From: Oscillospiraceae bacterium
Lineage (GTDB): Bacteria; Bacillota; Clostridia; Oscillospirales; Oscillospiraceae
Assembly: GCA_031266955.1 (NCBI GenBank)
Contig: JAISAA010000149.1
Coordinates: 1-6,948, forward strand
DNA: 6,948 nt
Reading direction: 5' to 3'
This document shows, piece by piece, positions 1 through 6,420 of this stretch (positions are counted from its first letter, which is position 1; each line of letters begins with the position of its first letter). Both the position numbers and the translations under genes were made by a program. The notes under the pieces were generated by a model. The model ran no database searches and was not told where the DNA came from. It saw only the letters and a program-made list of their open reading frames with translations.

Positions 1-1157
1 TCCATTTCCTCGTCGAGCTTGCCGCTTTTCATCCGCGCGTCCTCTTCCTTTTTGAAGTGGGTGTAGATGCCGTCGCGTATCGGCGCCGTGAAGCTCTCCG
101 CGCCCACGGGCATCCCGCACTGCGCCATAAGCTGCGCCTGTCCGAAGGAGCGCAGGAACGTGGACTTGCCGCCCTGGTTCGCTCCGGTGACTATATAGAG
201 GCGCTTGCCCGCCGCGTCGAGCTCGTTGCCTGTAACGGCGGAATTTTTCATTATGACGAGGCTGATATCGTAGAGCCCGCGCCAGGCGCGGTTTTCCCGA
301 TCCTTGGGCAAGAGCGTCGGTATACACATCGGCGCGCCCGTTTCGCGCAGAAATTCGTCGAGGTTCAGGCAGCCGACGTAAAACGCCAGCTCGCGGCGCA
401 GCATATTGAAGAAATCCTCCATATACCGCACGATGCGGCTCAAAACGCTTACGGTGTCGCATATGGCGCGGTCGAGCCGCGTATCCATATCGTTCATACA
501 ATCGGTGTCGCCCTCTTTTATCGTAAAGCTCGGGCCGAGGCGGAGCCGCCCGAGAAGACCGAGCTTGGATTTGCGGCGCAGGACGTATCCGGTAGCGCAG
601 CCGGTGGGGCCGAGCTTCGCGCTGACGAGCCGTTCCTCCTGATCGCGAAGCTCCTTCAGGTGCGTGCGCACCTGATTCAAAAATTCGTCGCTGAGCTCTG
701 TTTTCAGCATTTTCATAAGCCCGGAAAAGCCCTCTGAGGAAAACGCCTTTATCCCGTCGTCGGCAAAGCCGCGCAGCGCCGCGAGCGTTTCCGTAAAAAT
801 GCGAAGCAGGCCGACGGCGCTGTTCAGCGAGTCGGAGAGCCCGACGGACGAGGACAGGAAGTGCAGGGATTTTTTCTGCCTCTCGCGCGTTTCGACCAAA
901 ATGTCGTACATCAGCCGCACGAGCCCGGGGTTGCTCCGAGCGTCGCGGAAATTTTCCTGCCGGTAGCTGATTTCGTCCGCCGAGACGAGCGGCGTAAACA
1001 GCGCGGCGTCGCACGCCTCCTGTACCACATCGTCCCCGCGCGCCATTTTGCCGACCACGTGCCGGAGCTCTAAATCTATCGAAAGCGTATTGCTCCCGTA
1101 GCACAGCGGCGCGTTCATATCAAAATCGCGGTCTCTGAACATCAAATTCGCTCTCAT
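1..1157 (-). CDS. MutS-like ATPase, second of a tandem pair, 3' end cut off by window
   Basis: Open frame of 385 codons starting at ATG 1157 and running off the window with no stop, so the C-terminus is missing. Residues 1 to about 310 are mostly helical and charged, like the lever/clamp part of MutS relatives. A MutS-type P-loop, GANQGGKST, lies at residues 325-333, followed by QAQLMAQCGMPVGAES, which matches the 'AQ-G-FVPA' stretch that follows the P-loop in the MutS family. The last visible residues include EEDARMKSGKLDEEM, the expected place of the ABC signature, with an SG pair retained. Walker B and the H-loop lie outside the window. There is no room for a mismatch-reading domain I before the P-loop, so canonical mismatch repair is unlikely. 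The ATG overlaps the stop of the preceding gene (ATGA), indicating translational coupling. That gene is a paralogue: both contain an 'LFTPL/LFYTPL...YRQ' segment near the N-terminus and 'RG-YD--L' just before the P-loop. The ATPase family is clear; cellular role unknown. Confidence 0.85.
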   Translation of the reverse strand, partial: MRANLMFRDRDFDMNAPLCYGSNTLSIDLELRHVVGKMARGDDVVQEACDAALFTPLVSADEISYRQENFRDARSNPGLVRLMYDILVETRERQKKSLHFLSSSVGLSDSLNSAVGLLRIFTETLAALRGFADDGIKAFSSEGFSGLMKMLKTELSDEFLNQVRTHLKELRDQEERLVSAKLGPTGCATGYVLRRKSKLGLLGRLRLGPSFTIKEGDTDCMNDMDTRLDRAICDTVSVLSRIVRYMEDFFNMLRRELAFYVGCLNLDEFLRETGAPMCIPTLLPKDRENRAWRGLYDISLVIMKNSAVTGNELDAAGKRLYIVTGANQGGKSTFLRSFGQAQLMAQCGMPVGAESFTAPIRDGIYTHFKKEEDARMKSGKLDEEM

Positions 1158-2722
1158 TTTGCGATCCTCCCGCACAGCTTTTCATAACTCAGCCCGTATT
1201 TGTTCGCGATGTGCTCGGCGTAGGCGAGCCCGTTCGGCGGCTTGCGCACGATTTTGAACGTCCGCTGCGACGGATCCTCCTCGTTTATCAGGCCGACCAT
1301 ACTGAAAGTCTCTTCGCCGTGGTTTGCCAGCTCGTCAAGGAACGTGACGCACAGGACGACGGCGCCGAGCTTCGCGAACGTATCCATCATATATCCGCCC
1401 AAAAGCATCGCGTCGCTGAGCGTCGTGGACGCGAGAATTTCGTTTACGAGAATAATGCTTTTGTCCGTCGCCTTACCGAGCAGATCGCGCAGGCGGATGA
1501 GGTCGTCGCGAAGCTGTCCGTTGAGCTGCGTGACGTCCTCCTCCCGCCCGTGGTGAGTGAGTATCTTATCGAAAATGAAGAACGACGCCTCCCGCGCGGG
1601 CACGCTGAGCCCGAGGCAGGCGAAGTAATGCGACTGCCCGAATGCGCGGGAGAACGTGGTCTTGCCGCCCTGGTTCGGGCCGGTGATTATGACGATCCGT
1701 TCTGGCGCTTTTATATCAAAATCGTTTGTGACGATGCCGGTCTCTATAGTTTTTGCAAGCGCGAGGTCGTAGCATCCGCGGGCGTAAATATGCTCCTTGG
1801 ATTCGGAGATTGACGGATAGCAGAAATCCAGCCCGTGGCGGCGCGTATCCTCGACGCTCTCGTGCCAGCCGAGATAAAACTGTATCTCGCGCGAGAATTT
1901 CGACAGCGCATTGTCCACAAAGCCGATGTGTCGCTTGCAGAAATCGTTCAGGTCGCCGTATTCCTCCACGTAAAGCGACGCGAGTATCTCCAAAAGCCGG
2001 CCTTCGACCTCCGGGATGCCGGGCACGTCGGGAAGCGAGCGTTCGTAGCCGCTCGTTTCGCCCTGCTTGAATTTCTCGAAGCATTTCAGAAGCTCGTCGG
2101 CGTGGCTCGGCTGCCCGTCGTACCTCTGGACGCTTACGCGCAAAACGCCGTTTGAAAGCCCCTTCGTGCTGCCGCTCAAAAACATACAGAATTCGATTTT
2201 TGAAAACGCCTCGCGCAGCCTTTTTACGCGCGCGCCGAGCGTTTTGAACTCCTCGGAAGCTATGTAGGCGAAAAGGTATTCCGAAAAACCGCGAAGTCCT
2301 TCGGAACGCAGCTCCCGCCCGCGCAGAGCCCCCGCGAGCTTCGAGACCTCGAACGAATACCAGTCGGCGCAGTCCATAACGCGCCCGCGCGTCATATAAT
2401 TGTCGTAATGCCTGTTGCCGGAGAGCAGCGAATCCATAATGTCCGCCATAGTGGTTTTCAGATTGAAGATCGCCGTCGAAAATTCGTCGAGCGCGGCGCG
2501 CAGCGACGGGTCCTCAAGCTCGCGCGTGATATCCTGACGGTACGCTATCGCCTTCGCGTCGCGGAGCGGCGTGTAAAAGAGCTCCGCGAGCCCGTAGTCC
2601 TTCTTTTTATAGGCTATGCGGCCAAGGACCTGATCGAGATTCAAATCCTTAAAACACTCCGGCTCCGTGCGGTTGAGATCAGGTTCCGTCCCCACGTCCG
2701 GGAACAGGATACTGTAGAACAT
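1154..2722 (-). CDS. MutS-like ATPase with degenerate active site, first of a tandem pair
   Basis: A complete 522-aa protein. Residues 1 to about 340 form a helical, charged region without recognisable mismatch-binding or connector domains; residues about 343-522 are the MutS domain V ATPase. Visible motifs: P-loop GPNQGGKTT at 348-356; signature region TQLNGQL at 398-404, where MutS normally has an ST/SG pair; Walker B SIILVNEILASTT at 422-434, where Asn427 replaces the usual Asp but Glu428 is kept; and CVTFLDELA at 458-466, where Phe461 replaces the H-loop His. The length is much shorter than MutS1 (about 850 aa), and no Smr nuclease domain or HPxG-type motif is present at the C-terminus, which argues against MutS2. 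Start ATG 2722 is supported by AAAGGGGG seven bases upstream and by a promoter just before that. It overlaps the next gene by 4 bp. The ATPase fold is certain; function is unknown. My inference is that it works as an obligate heterodimer with the downstream protein. Confidence 0.88.
   Translation of the reverse strand: MFYSILFPDVGTEPDLNRTEPECFKDLNLDQVLGRIAYKKKDYGLAELFYTPLRDAKAIAYRQDITRELEDPSLRAALDEFSTAIFNLKTTMADIMDSLLSGNRHYDNYMTRGRVMDCADWYSFEVSKLAGALRGRELRSEGLRGFSEYLFAYIASEEFKTLGARVKRLREAFSKIEFCMFLSGSTKGLSNGVLRVSVQRYDGQPSHADELLKCFEKFKQGETSGYERSLPDVPGIPEVEGRLLEILASLYVEEYGDLNDFCKRHIGFVDNALSKFSREIQFYLGWHESVEDTRRHGLDFCYPSISESKEHIYARGCYDLALAKTIETGIVTNDFDIKAPERIVIITGPNQGGKTTFSRAFGQSHYFACLGLSVPAREASFFIFDKILTHHGREEDVTQLNGQLRDDLIRLRDLLGKATDKSIILVNEILASTTLSDAMLLGGYMMDTFAKLGAVVLCVTFLDELANHGEETFSMVGLINEEDPSQRTFKIVRKPPNGLAYAEHIANKYGLSYEKLCGRIAK
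1165..1171 (-). promoter_or_regulatory. Ribosome binding site of the second MutS-like gene
   Basis: GGGAGGA lies seven bases before ATG 1157, inside the last codons of the upstream gene. Together with the ATGA stop/start overlap it fixes the start of the downstream gene and suggests coupled translation in near-equal amounts. Confidence 0.75.
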
Positions 2723-2729
2723 AAAAAAA

Positions 2730-2737
2730 CCCCCTTT
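2730..2737 (-). promoter_or_regulatory. Ribosome binding site of the first MutS-like gene
   Basis: AAAGGGGG is separated from ATG 2722 by a run of seven T residues. The purine run is G-rich rather than a perfect AGGAGG, but spacing is right and no other start lies near it. Confidence 0.65.
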
Positions 2738-2747
2738 ATACGGGAGT

Positions 2748-2776
2748 ATTATACAAGAGCCCGCCGGAAAAGTAAA
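2748..2776 (-). promoter_or_regulatory. Sigma70/SigA-type promoter of the MutS-like pair
   Basis: The minus strand has a perfect -10 box TATAAT (2753-2748) and a -35 box TTTACT (2776-2771; four of six consensus bases) separated by exactly 17 bp. Transcription would begin near 2741, leaving a leader of roughly 20 nt before the ATG at 2722. It lies in the 102-bp gap after the PstS-like gene, so the MutS-like pair has its own promoter and need not depend on read-through. Confidence 0.72.
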
Positions 2777-2789
2777 GCGGTTTCGGCGG
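2761..2789. repeat. Inverted repeat around the -35 box
   Basis: CCGCCG at 2761-2766 and CGGCGG at 2784-2789 are exact inverted copies with 17 bp between them, and the -35 hexamer falls in that interval. The arms could be an operator or a weak hairpin. On the minus strand the hairpin is followed by GCTCTTG and not by a T-run, so it is not a standard terminator. Short GC-rich arms could be chance in DNA of this composition. Confidence 0.35.
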
Positions 2790-2824
2790 TGATACCGGCG
2801 CGGAAGGGAGAAATTAAGAAAGAA

Positions 2825-4072
2825 TTAAGGGATCGGAGTTATGACGCCGTTTTCGTAGCTTGATACCGCGCCCTCGTTTATGACTTCAAAATCGCCGCCT
2901 CTTTCTCTTGTCAGAACGATGAAACGGTAAAATTCGCGCTTTGTTTCATATTCATAATTCGCGAAATGGGTCAAATACAGTACGGTCACGGCCTTGCCCT
3001 TGCCGGCGGCAAAAGCTTCCGTCTGCTTCTTGTCAGGTATCCGCTCGGAATAAAAGGACATTGAATCCCAATCCAGCATCCCGTTTTCCACGTAGTATTC
3101 TTCAGCCTTGACCGATGAATCATGTTCGTCCTTATAAAAGTCCGGCATCTCGTCCGTGGATAATTCGCCGAAAATGCCGACGTAGCCCGCGCTCGCTATT
3201 ACGCTTTGCCCCTCGGCGGTCAGGAGCCAGTCGGTGAGGGCTTTGCCTTTTGCGTTGTCCGCGTTATAGTAGCTGTAGGTGTAGACCATCAAGGGGTAAC
3301 TGCCGTCCGCGAGCGTTTTGTTGTCCGGCTTTACGCCGTCAACCGCCACGGTTTTCAGATCCATTGCGTCTAAATTCTGAAGTATCGACCAACTGTAAAT
3401 ATTATAGCCGATTCCGGGACTTCCCGCGTTCTCGACCTGCGTGAGCAGGAGTAACATACCGGCAAAAATGTTATCTTCCTCCCCGATGATTGGCTCGCCG
3501 TCCATAAAATCTGCCATTGCGGTCTGACTGCCGGAATTCAAATTGCGGATGTACGGAATTATTTCCTCGTCCCGGCCTCCGACATCCTTCCAGTTTGTGA
3601 TCTTCCCGGAATAAATGTCCCGAAGCTGCTGCTGCGTCAGGCTGTTGACAGGGCTGTCTTTGTGCAGGACAAAAATGAAGCCCTCCTTGGCTATCGGGGT
3701 GACGACCAAGTCCGCGCCGCGGTCTTTTGCGTCCTGCAAAGCTTCGTCGTAGTATTTTACGGCGAGCAGCACGTCGGCGGGAGCGTCGTTTCCGGGTACA
3801 AGTCTTTCAAGCGCGTCGTATGTCCGGCTGTGTGTAACAGAGAAGTGTTCGTCGGTCAGATAAGCCCGTATAGCCGTGTCCATAAGCGCGGTGGACGTGC
3901 TTCCGTCTATAACAGGGTATTCCGGCAGCGACACAGACGGGTTCATATCCGGTATCGCGATATTGCCGCCGCCGTCAGAGGACGGCGGCGTATTATCCGC
4001 GACACCCCGGTCGCAAGCGGCAAGCGATAAAACGAATAGTGACAGTATCGCGCAGGCAATGCTTCTTTTCAT
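2825..4072 (-). CDS. PstS-like substrate-binding lipoprotein with extra C-terminal domain
   Basis: A 415-aa secreted lipoprotein. Residues 1-19 are a lipoprotein signal (KR, hydrophobic core, lipobox LAAC with Cys20), then a Ser/Gly/Pro-rich tether to about residue 50. Residues 51-300 are a PBP-like domain of the PstS type: DGSTST at 56-61 and NSGSQTAM at 179-186 correspond to the Ser/Thr/Gly loops that hold phosphate in PstS, and IYSGKITNWKDVGG at 153-166 is the characteristic PstS block. Residues 301-415 are an addition not found in ordinary PstS, rich in aromatic and charged residues and apparently ending in beta strands (GDFEVINEG near 393-401). It would act outside the cytoplasmic membrane, binding phosphate or a related oxyanion. 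No permease or ATPase gene follows, so it is an orphan here and could serve sensing or a transporter encoded elsewhere. A strong AGGAGGG supports the start. The upstream small membrane-protein gene is 26 bp away, suggesting one transcript. Confidence 0.85.
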   Translation of the reverse strand: MKRSIACAILSLFVLSLAACDRGVADNTPPSSDGGGNIAIPDMNPSVSLPEYPVIDGSTSTALMDTAIRAYLTDEHFSVTHSRTYDALERLVPGNDAPADVLLAVKYYDEALQDAKDRGADLVVTPIAKEGFIFVLHKDSPVNSLTQQQLRDIYSGKITNWKDVGGRDEEIIPYIRNLNSGSQTAMADFMDGEPIIGEEDNIFAGMLLLLTQVENAGSPGIGYNIYSWSILQNLDAMDLKTVAVDGVKPDNKTLADGSYPLMVYTYSYYNADNAKGKALTDWLLTAEGQSVIASAGYVGIFGELSTDEMPDFYKDEHDSSVKAEEYYVENGMLDWDSMSFYSERIPDKKQTEAFAAGKGKAVTVLYLTHFANYEYETKREFYRFIVLTRERGGDFEVINEGAVSSYENGVITPIP

Positions 4073-4076
4073 TTTT

Positions 4077-4083
4077 CCCTCCT
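4077..4083 (-). promoter_or_regulatory. Ribosome binding site of the PstS-like gene
   Basis: AGGAGGG ends four bases before ATG 4072. The spacing is on the short side but the match is strong, and the signal peptide begins directly at this ATG. Confidence 0.7.
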
Positions 4084-4098
4084 AATGGCGAACGGCGT

Positions 4099-4581
4099 TC
4101 ATAATTCGCCGGAAAACAACTCCGCGAACAACGGCAAATCGGACTCCGGCATCGTAGCCGAGCGTGCTGCTGTGGCTGCCCGTGGAGTTTCGCATATGAA
4201 CGTCACGCGGTAATATCCTCTTTTAATCTTAAGTTTTTTGCGTATTGCGCTCTTGATTATCAGGTGATTGGTTGAGATGGTATCGCTTGTTATCATTTTT
4301 AAGCTGCCGCCGTCGCGCCAAACGAAGATATCTTTAGCGGAGTAATACGGCGTGACGGTTTTTGAGAGCCGGGCGACCTCGCGTTTGAGGAAATAGCGGT
4401 CAACGGCGAGACGTAATCGCGAGGAACCGAAGCCGCATAAGAATCCGATCAAGCCGAATACCCCACCCGGCATAGACGCGCTCAAGTCCGGCGCAAACAG
4501 TCTGATCGCGAGCACCGCCAGCACAGGTAAGGCAAGAAAGGCTAAAATCCTTGCCAAGATGTGTTTTGTCTGATTTGTCAC
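4099..4581 (-). CDS. Small membrane protein of unknown family, two N-terminal transmembrane segments
   Basis: A 160-aa protein I do not recognise. Hydrophobic segments span about residues 8-29 and 37-56, separated by a short PDLSASMPGG turn. The residues after the second segment are strongly basic (R55, R57, R62, K66, R67), so by the positive-inside rule both ends face the cytoplasm. Residues 75-132 look like a small mixed beta domain (DIFVWRDGGSLKMI, then a Lys-rich stretch IRKKLKIKRGYYRVTFI), followed by an Ala/Arg-rich tail. The start is GTG at 4581; an in-frame TGA at 4599-4597 rules out a longer form, and the upstream AAGGCGGCGGGG gives only a mediocre ribosome site. It precedes the PstS-like gene by 26 bp and is probably co-transcribed with it, so a link to the cell envelope or to the binding protein is possible, but this is inference only. 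Confidence 0.72.
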   Translation of the reverse strand: MTNQTKHILARILAFLALPVLAVLAIRLFAPDLSASMPGGVFGLIGFLCGFGSSRLRLAVDRYFLKREVARLSKTVTPYYSAKDIFVWRDGGSLKMITSDTISTNHLIIKSAIRKKLKIKRGYYRVTFICETPRAATAARSATMPESDLPLFAELFSGEL

Positions 4582-4605
4582 AGTCCCCGCCGCCTTTCAA
4601 AAATT

Positions 4606-4660
4606 ACATATGTCCGGCGCGATACAGTAGGGGCACGGCATGCCGTGCCCCTACATATGT
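4606..4660. repeat. Pair of ACATATGT repeats bracketing the palindrome
   Basis: ACATATGT occurs at 4606-4613 and again at 4653-4660. The motif is its own reverse complement, so the copies are both direct and inverted. They enclose 39 bp, most of it the 28-bp palindrome; the second copy overlaps the palindrome's last two bases. This could be a duplicated target site of a small mobile element, or chance; the overlap weakens the first reading. Confidence 0.4.
4627..4654. repeat. Perfect 28-bp palindrome, REP-like or miniature mobile element
   Basis: The 14-base arm GTAGGGGCACGGCA is followed immediately by its exact reverse complement, with the centre between 4640 and 4641 and no mismatch. It sits in the 90-bp gap between the second MoaF-like gene and the small membrane-protein gene. 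Short palindromes beginning GTAGGGGC and repeated in intergenic regions are familiar from many bacterial genomes (recalled, not searched), so a dispersed REP-type element is likely. No T-run follows on either strand, so a standard intrinsic terminator is not indicated, although a transcript could fold into a strong hairpin that protects the upstream mRNA 3' end. Confidence 0.7.
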
Positions 4661-4671
4661 GTGCGATGTGC

Positions 4672-6408
4672 TCAGTCTATGTTTATCTGCCCGCCGAAGA
4701 ATTTTTTGATGTCGAACGTCCCGAGGTCGCGCGCGAGCGCGCCCGTCGTCGTCAGGTGCAAATCGGGCGGGTTGGCGTCGCCGGCTATGCCGAAGAAGAA
4801 GCCGGCGTCGTGCATTATGCGGGGGTTAAATACTATCGTGCCCTGATTGCCGTTGCAGTCGTCCTCCGTCCAGCTCATGAGATATGCGTCGTCGCGGAGC
4901 TTTATATAAATGCACGGAGAGCTCCACATAAAGCCGCCGGAGCCGTTGTCGAGCATGATGGTCCACGAATACGATTCCGGGCTGGAATAGACGTGTATGG
5001 ACTTCATAAAATCGCTGTACGTCCAAGAGAATGCCTTGCCGACGAGGTCTGTCGTGAAGCCGTGCCGCCGCACGGCGGGCGGGGTTCTGCCGTCCTCTAT
5101 CAAAACGCCGAACTGAGCTTTGTGCGCCACCTGCCACGCGCCGATCTCGCAGCCGAGCCACGCGTCTATGCAGCTCACGAGCCCCGTTGAAAAATCGACG
5201 GCGGGGGAGAGGTTGCGCAGCGGGTCGGAGCCTGTGAGCAGATGCGAGAAAAATATGATATCCGGCGCGGGCTCGAACGCCTGATAGCGCTCCTCGCTCC
5301 ACGTTCCGCCGGGTACGCGCCATTTAAGCGTTTCGCCGGAGATGACTTCGTACTCAAACTCGTCGCCGCCGTCGTAGCGGAGAGCGAATTTCTTACCCAC
5401 CATAAACTCGGAGGGCTCCATCACGTTGAACGCGGACATTATCGAGGTGCCCTCGAATATGTGGCTGTTCGTGCGGACGATCTCGGCGGTTTCTTCCTTT
5501 GAAAAATCCTTGTGCGCGAGGCGCGGACGGTAGACGGGGCGCGTGCCGCGCGGAGGCTCCGGCGCGCCGGGAGCGCCGCCGAACGAGCCGAGCTTTATTT
5601 CCGTGCCGTAATCCGTCAGCGGCTCAAGCGTCGCCGCGCGTCCCGTGACCTCGCCCAAGCCATCATACGCCTTGAAGAAGAAATTATCCTTTTGGCAGAA
5701 GCCGAGCTTTACGCCGATGTGCTTCACGTTGAAAAGGTCGATGACCTCCAGCACAAACTCGCCCGAGAATTCGCAGTCCACGCGAGAGTAAATAAACATA
5801 CCGTCGTTTATGCGGAAAAAGTCAGACGGCGCGGTTTTCGTGATCCCGCCGCGCGGGTGTGACAGCTCGACGTAGCTTGACCAGATGACGGACGGCGTGA
5901 ACACGAGCGTTTCCGTGCCGTCGTCGTCGAGCCAGTGCAGACCGGCGTTTTCGACGCGGTTTGTCAGCGTATGGCGGTTTTCGGGCGGAGAAGTCCCGTC
6001 GTCGATATAGCCCTGGCTGTACTCGCGCCACACCTCGCGGGCGGAGAGGTCGTAGCCGCCAAACCACGTTTCAAACGCCGTGACGAGCCGCGTTTTCCCA
6101 TCAATGACGAGGTGCCACTGGCGAAGCGTCCCCGGAACAAGGTGCGACAGCAACGAAACGCTGCCGAGCGTTTTTATGCGGGAATACGTTAAGACCTCGT
6201 CCGAGCCGTTTTCGGAAAACTTCAGCTTATCGCCGGAGAATTTATAGATCAAAGTATTCCCGCCGTCCAGGACGATTTTCAGCGGCTCGTCGGAATCCAT
6301 TGAGATAGCCCGATTGTGAATGATATCCGCACCCGCGATTTTTTCTGAGATTTGCTCCTTTGAGAGCTTTGTATACTTGTCAAAGAATGTTGCGCCGTAA
6401 AGGTTCAT
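4672..6408 (-). CDS. Duplicated MoaF-like protein (two MoaF units in one chain)
   Basis: A 578-aa cytoplasmic protein with no signal peptide or membrane segment. It consists of two copies of a MoaF-like unit. Copy 1 has an N-terminal part at about 1-143 and a C-terminal part at 144-275; copy 2 has these at about 320-446 and 447-578. A Gly/Pro/Arg-rich linker (277-296) joins them. Matching landmarks are NRHTLTNRVENAGLHW (144-159) against RRHGFTTDLVGKAFSW (447-462), and FFRINDGMFIYS (197-208) against YIKLRDDAYLMS (501-512); in the N-terminal parts, SLLSHLVPG...AFETWFG pairs with FFSHLLTG...CIDAWLG. Copy 2 looks closer to the MoaF consensus as I remember it. MoaF proteins are usually about 250-280 aa; I recall a lipocalin-like fold being assigned, but the biochemical role is unsettled despite the cofactor-derived name. 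Start choice: ATG 6408 is preferred over TTG 6414 because GGAG lies eight bases before the ATG and only two before the TTG. The previous MoaF-like gene ends 12 bp upstream, indicating an operon. Confidence 0.78.
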   Translation of the reverse strand: MNLYGATFFDKYTKLSKEQISEKIAGADIIHNRAISMDSDEPLKIVLDGGNTLIYKFSGDKLKFSENGSDEVLTYSRIKTLGSVSLLSHLVPGTLRQWHLVIDGKTRLVTAFETWFGGYDLSAREVWREYSQGYIDDGTSPPENRHTLTNRVENAGLHWLDDDGTETLVFTPSVIWSSYVELSHPRGGITKTAPSDFFRINDGMFIYSRVDCEFSGEFVLEVIDLFNVKHIGVKLGFCQKDNFFFKAYDGLGEVTGRAATLEPLTDYGTEIKLGSFGGAPGAPEPPRGTRPVYRPRLAHKDFSKEETAEIVRTNSHIFEGTSIMSAFNVMEPSEFMVGKKFALRYDGGDEFEYEVISGETLKWRVPGGTWSEERYQAFEPAPDIIFFSHLLTGSDPLRNLSPAVDFSTGLVSCIDAWLGCEIGAWQVAHKAQFGVLIEDGRTPPAVRRHGFTTDLVGKAFSWTYSDFMKSIHVYSSPESYSWTIMLDNGSGGFMWSSPCIYIKLRDDAYLMSWTEDDCNGNQGTIVFNPRIMHDAGFFFGIAGDANPPDLHLTTTGALARDLGTFDIKKFFGGQINID

Positions 6409-6416
6409 ATTCAAGA

Positions 6417-6420
6417 CTCC
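6417..6420 (-). promoter_or_regulatory. Ribosome binding site deciding the start of the duplicated MoaF-like gene
   Basis: GGAG follows directly after the TAA stop of the preceding gene. Its spacing is eight bases to ATG 6408 but only two to the alternative TTG 6414, so translation should begin at the ATG. Confidence 0.6.

Noticed and set aside
57..737. Long plus-strand open frame of 226 codons
   Set aside because: It lies wholly antisense to the second MutS-like gene, has no family features, and is expected in GC-rich coding DNA.
1211..1813. Plus-strand open frame of 200 codons
   Set aside because: It is antisense to the MutS ATPase domain, whose motifs are clear on the minus strand; its protein shows no recognisable pattern.
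4603..4631. Promoter for the small membrane-protein gene (TGTAAT as -10)
   Set aside because: The -10 candidate is fair but at 17-bp spacing the -35 place reads CCTACT inside the palindrome, which is a poor match; I cannot support it.
4627..4654. Palindrome as an intrinsic terminator
   Set aside because: No run of T follows the hairpin on either strand; after it come CATATGTG on the plus strand and TGTATCGC on the minus strand.
4582..4671. Riboswitch or small RNA in the gap before the small membrane-protein gene
   Set aside because: Apart from the palindrome the 90 bp hold no recognisable conserved RNA structure, and there is too little space for a known riboswitch class.
4561..5190. Plus-strand open frame of 209 codons starting across the palindrome
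   Set aside because: It runs antisense to the second MoaF-like unit and through the intergenic palindrome; no ribosome site or domain supports it.
6409..6414. TTG 6414 as start of the duplicated MoaF-like gene
   Set aside because: The GGAG site would be only two bases away; ATG 6408 has proper eight-base spacing.
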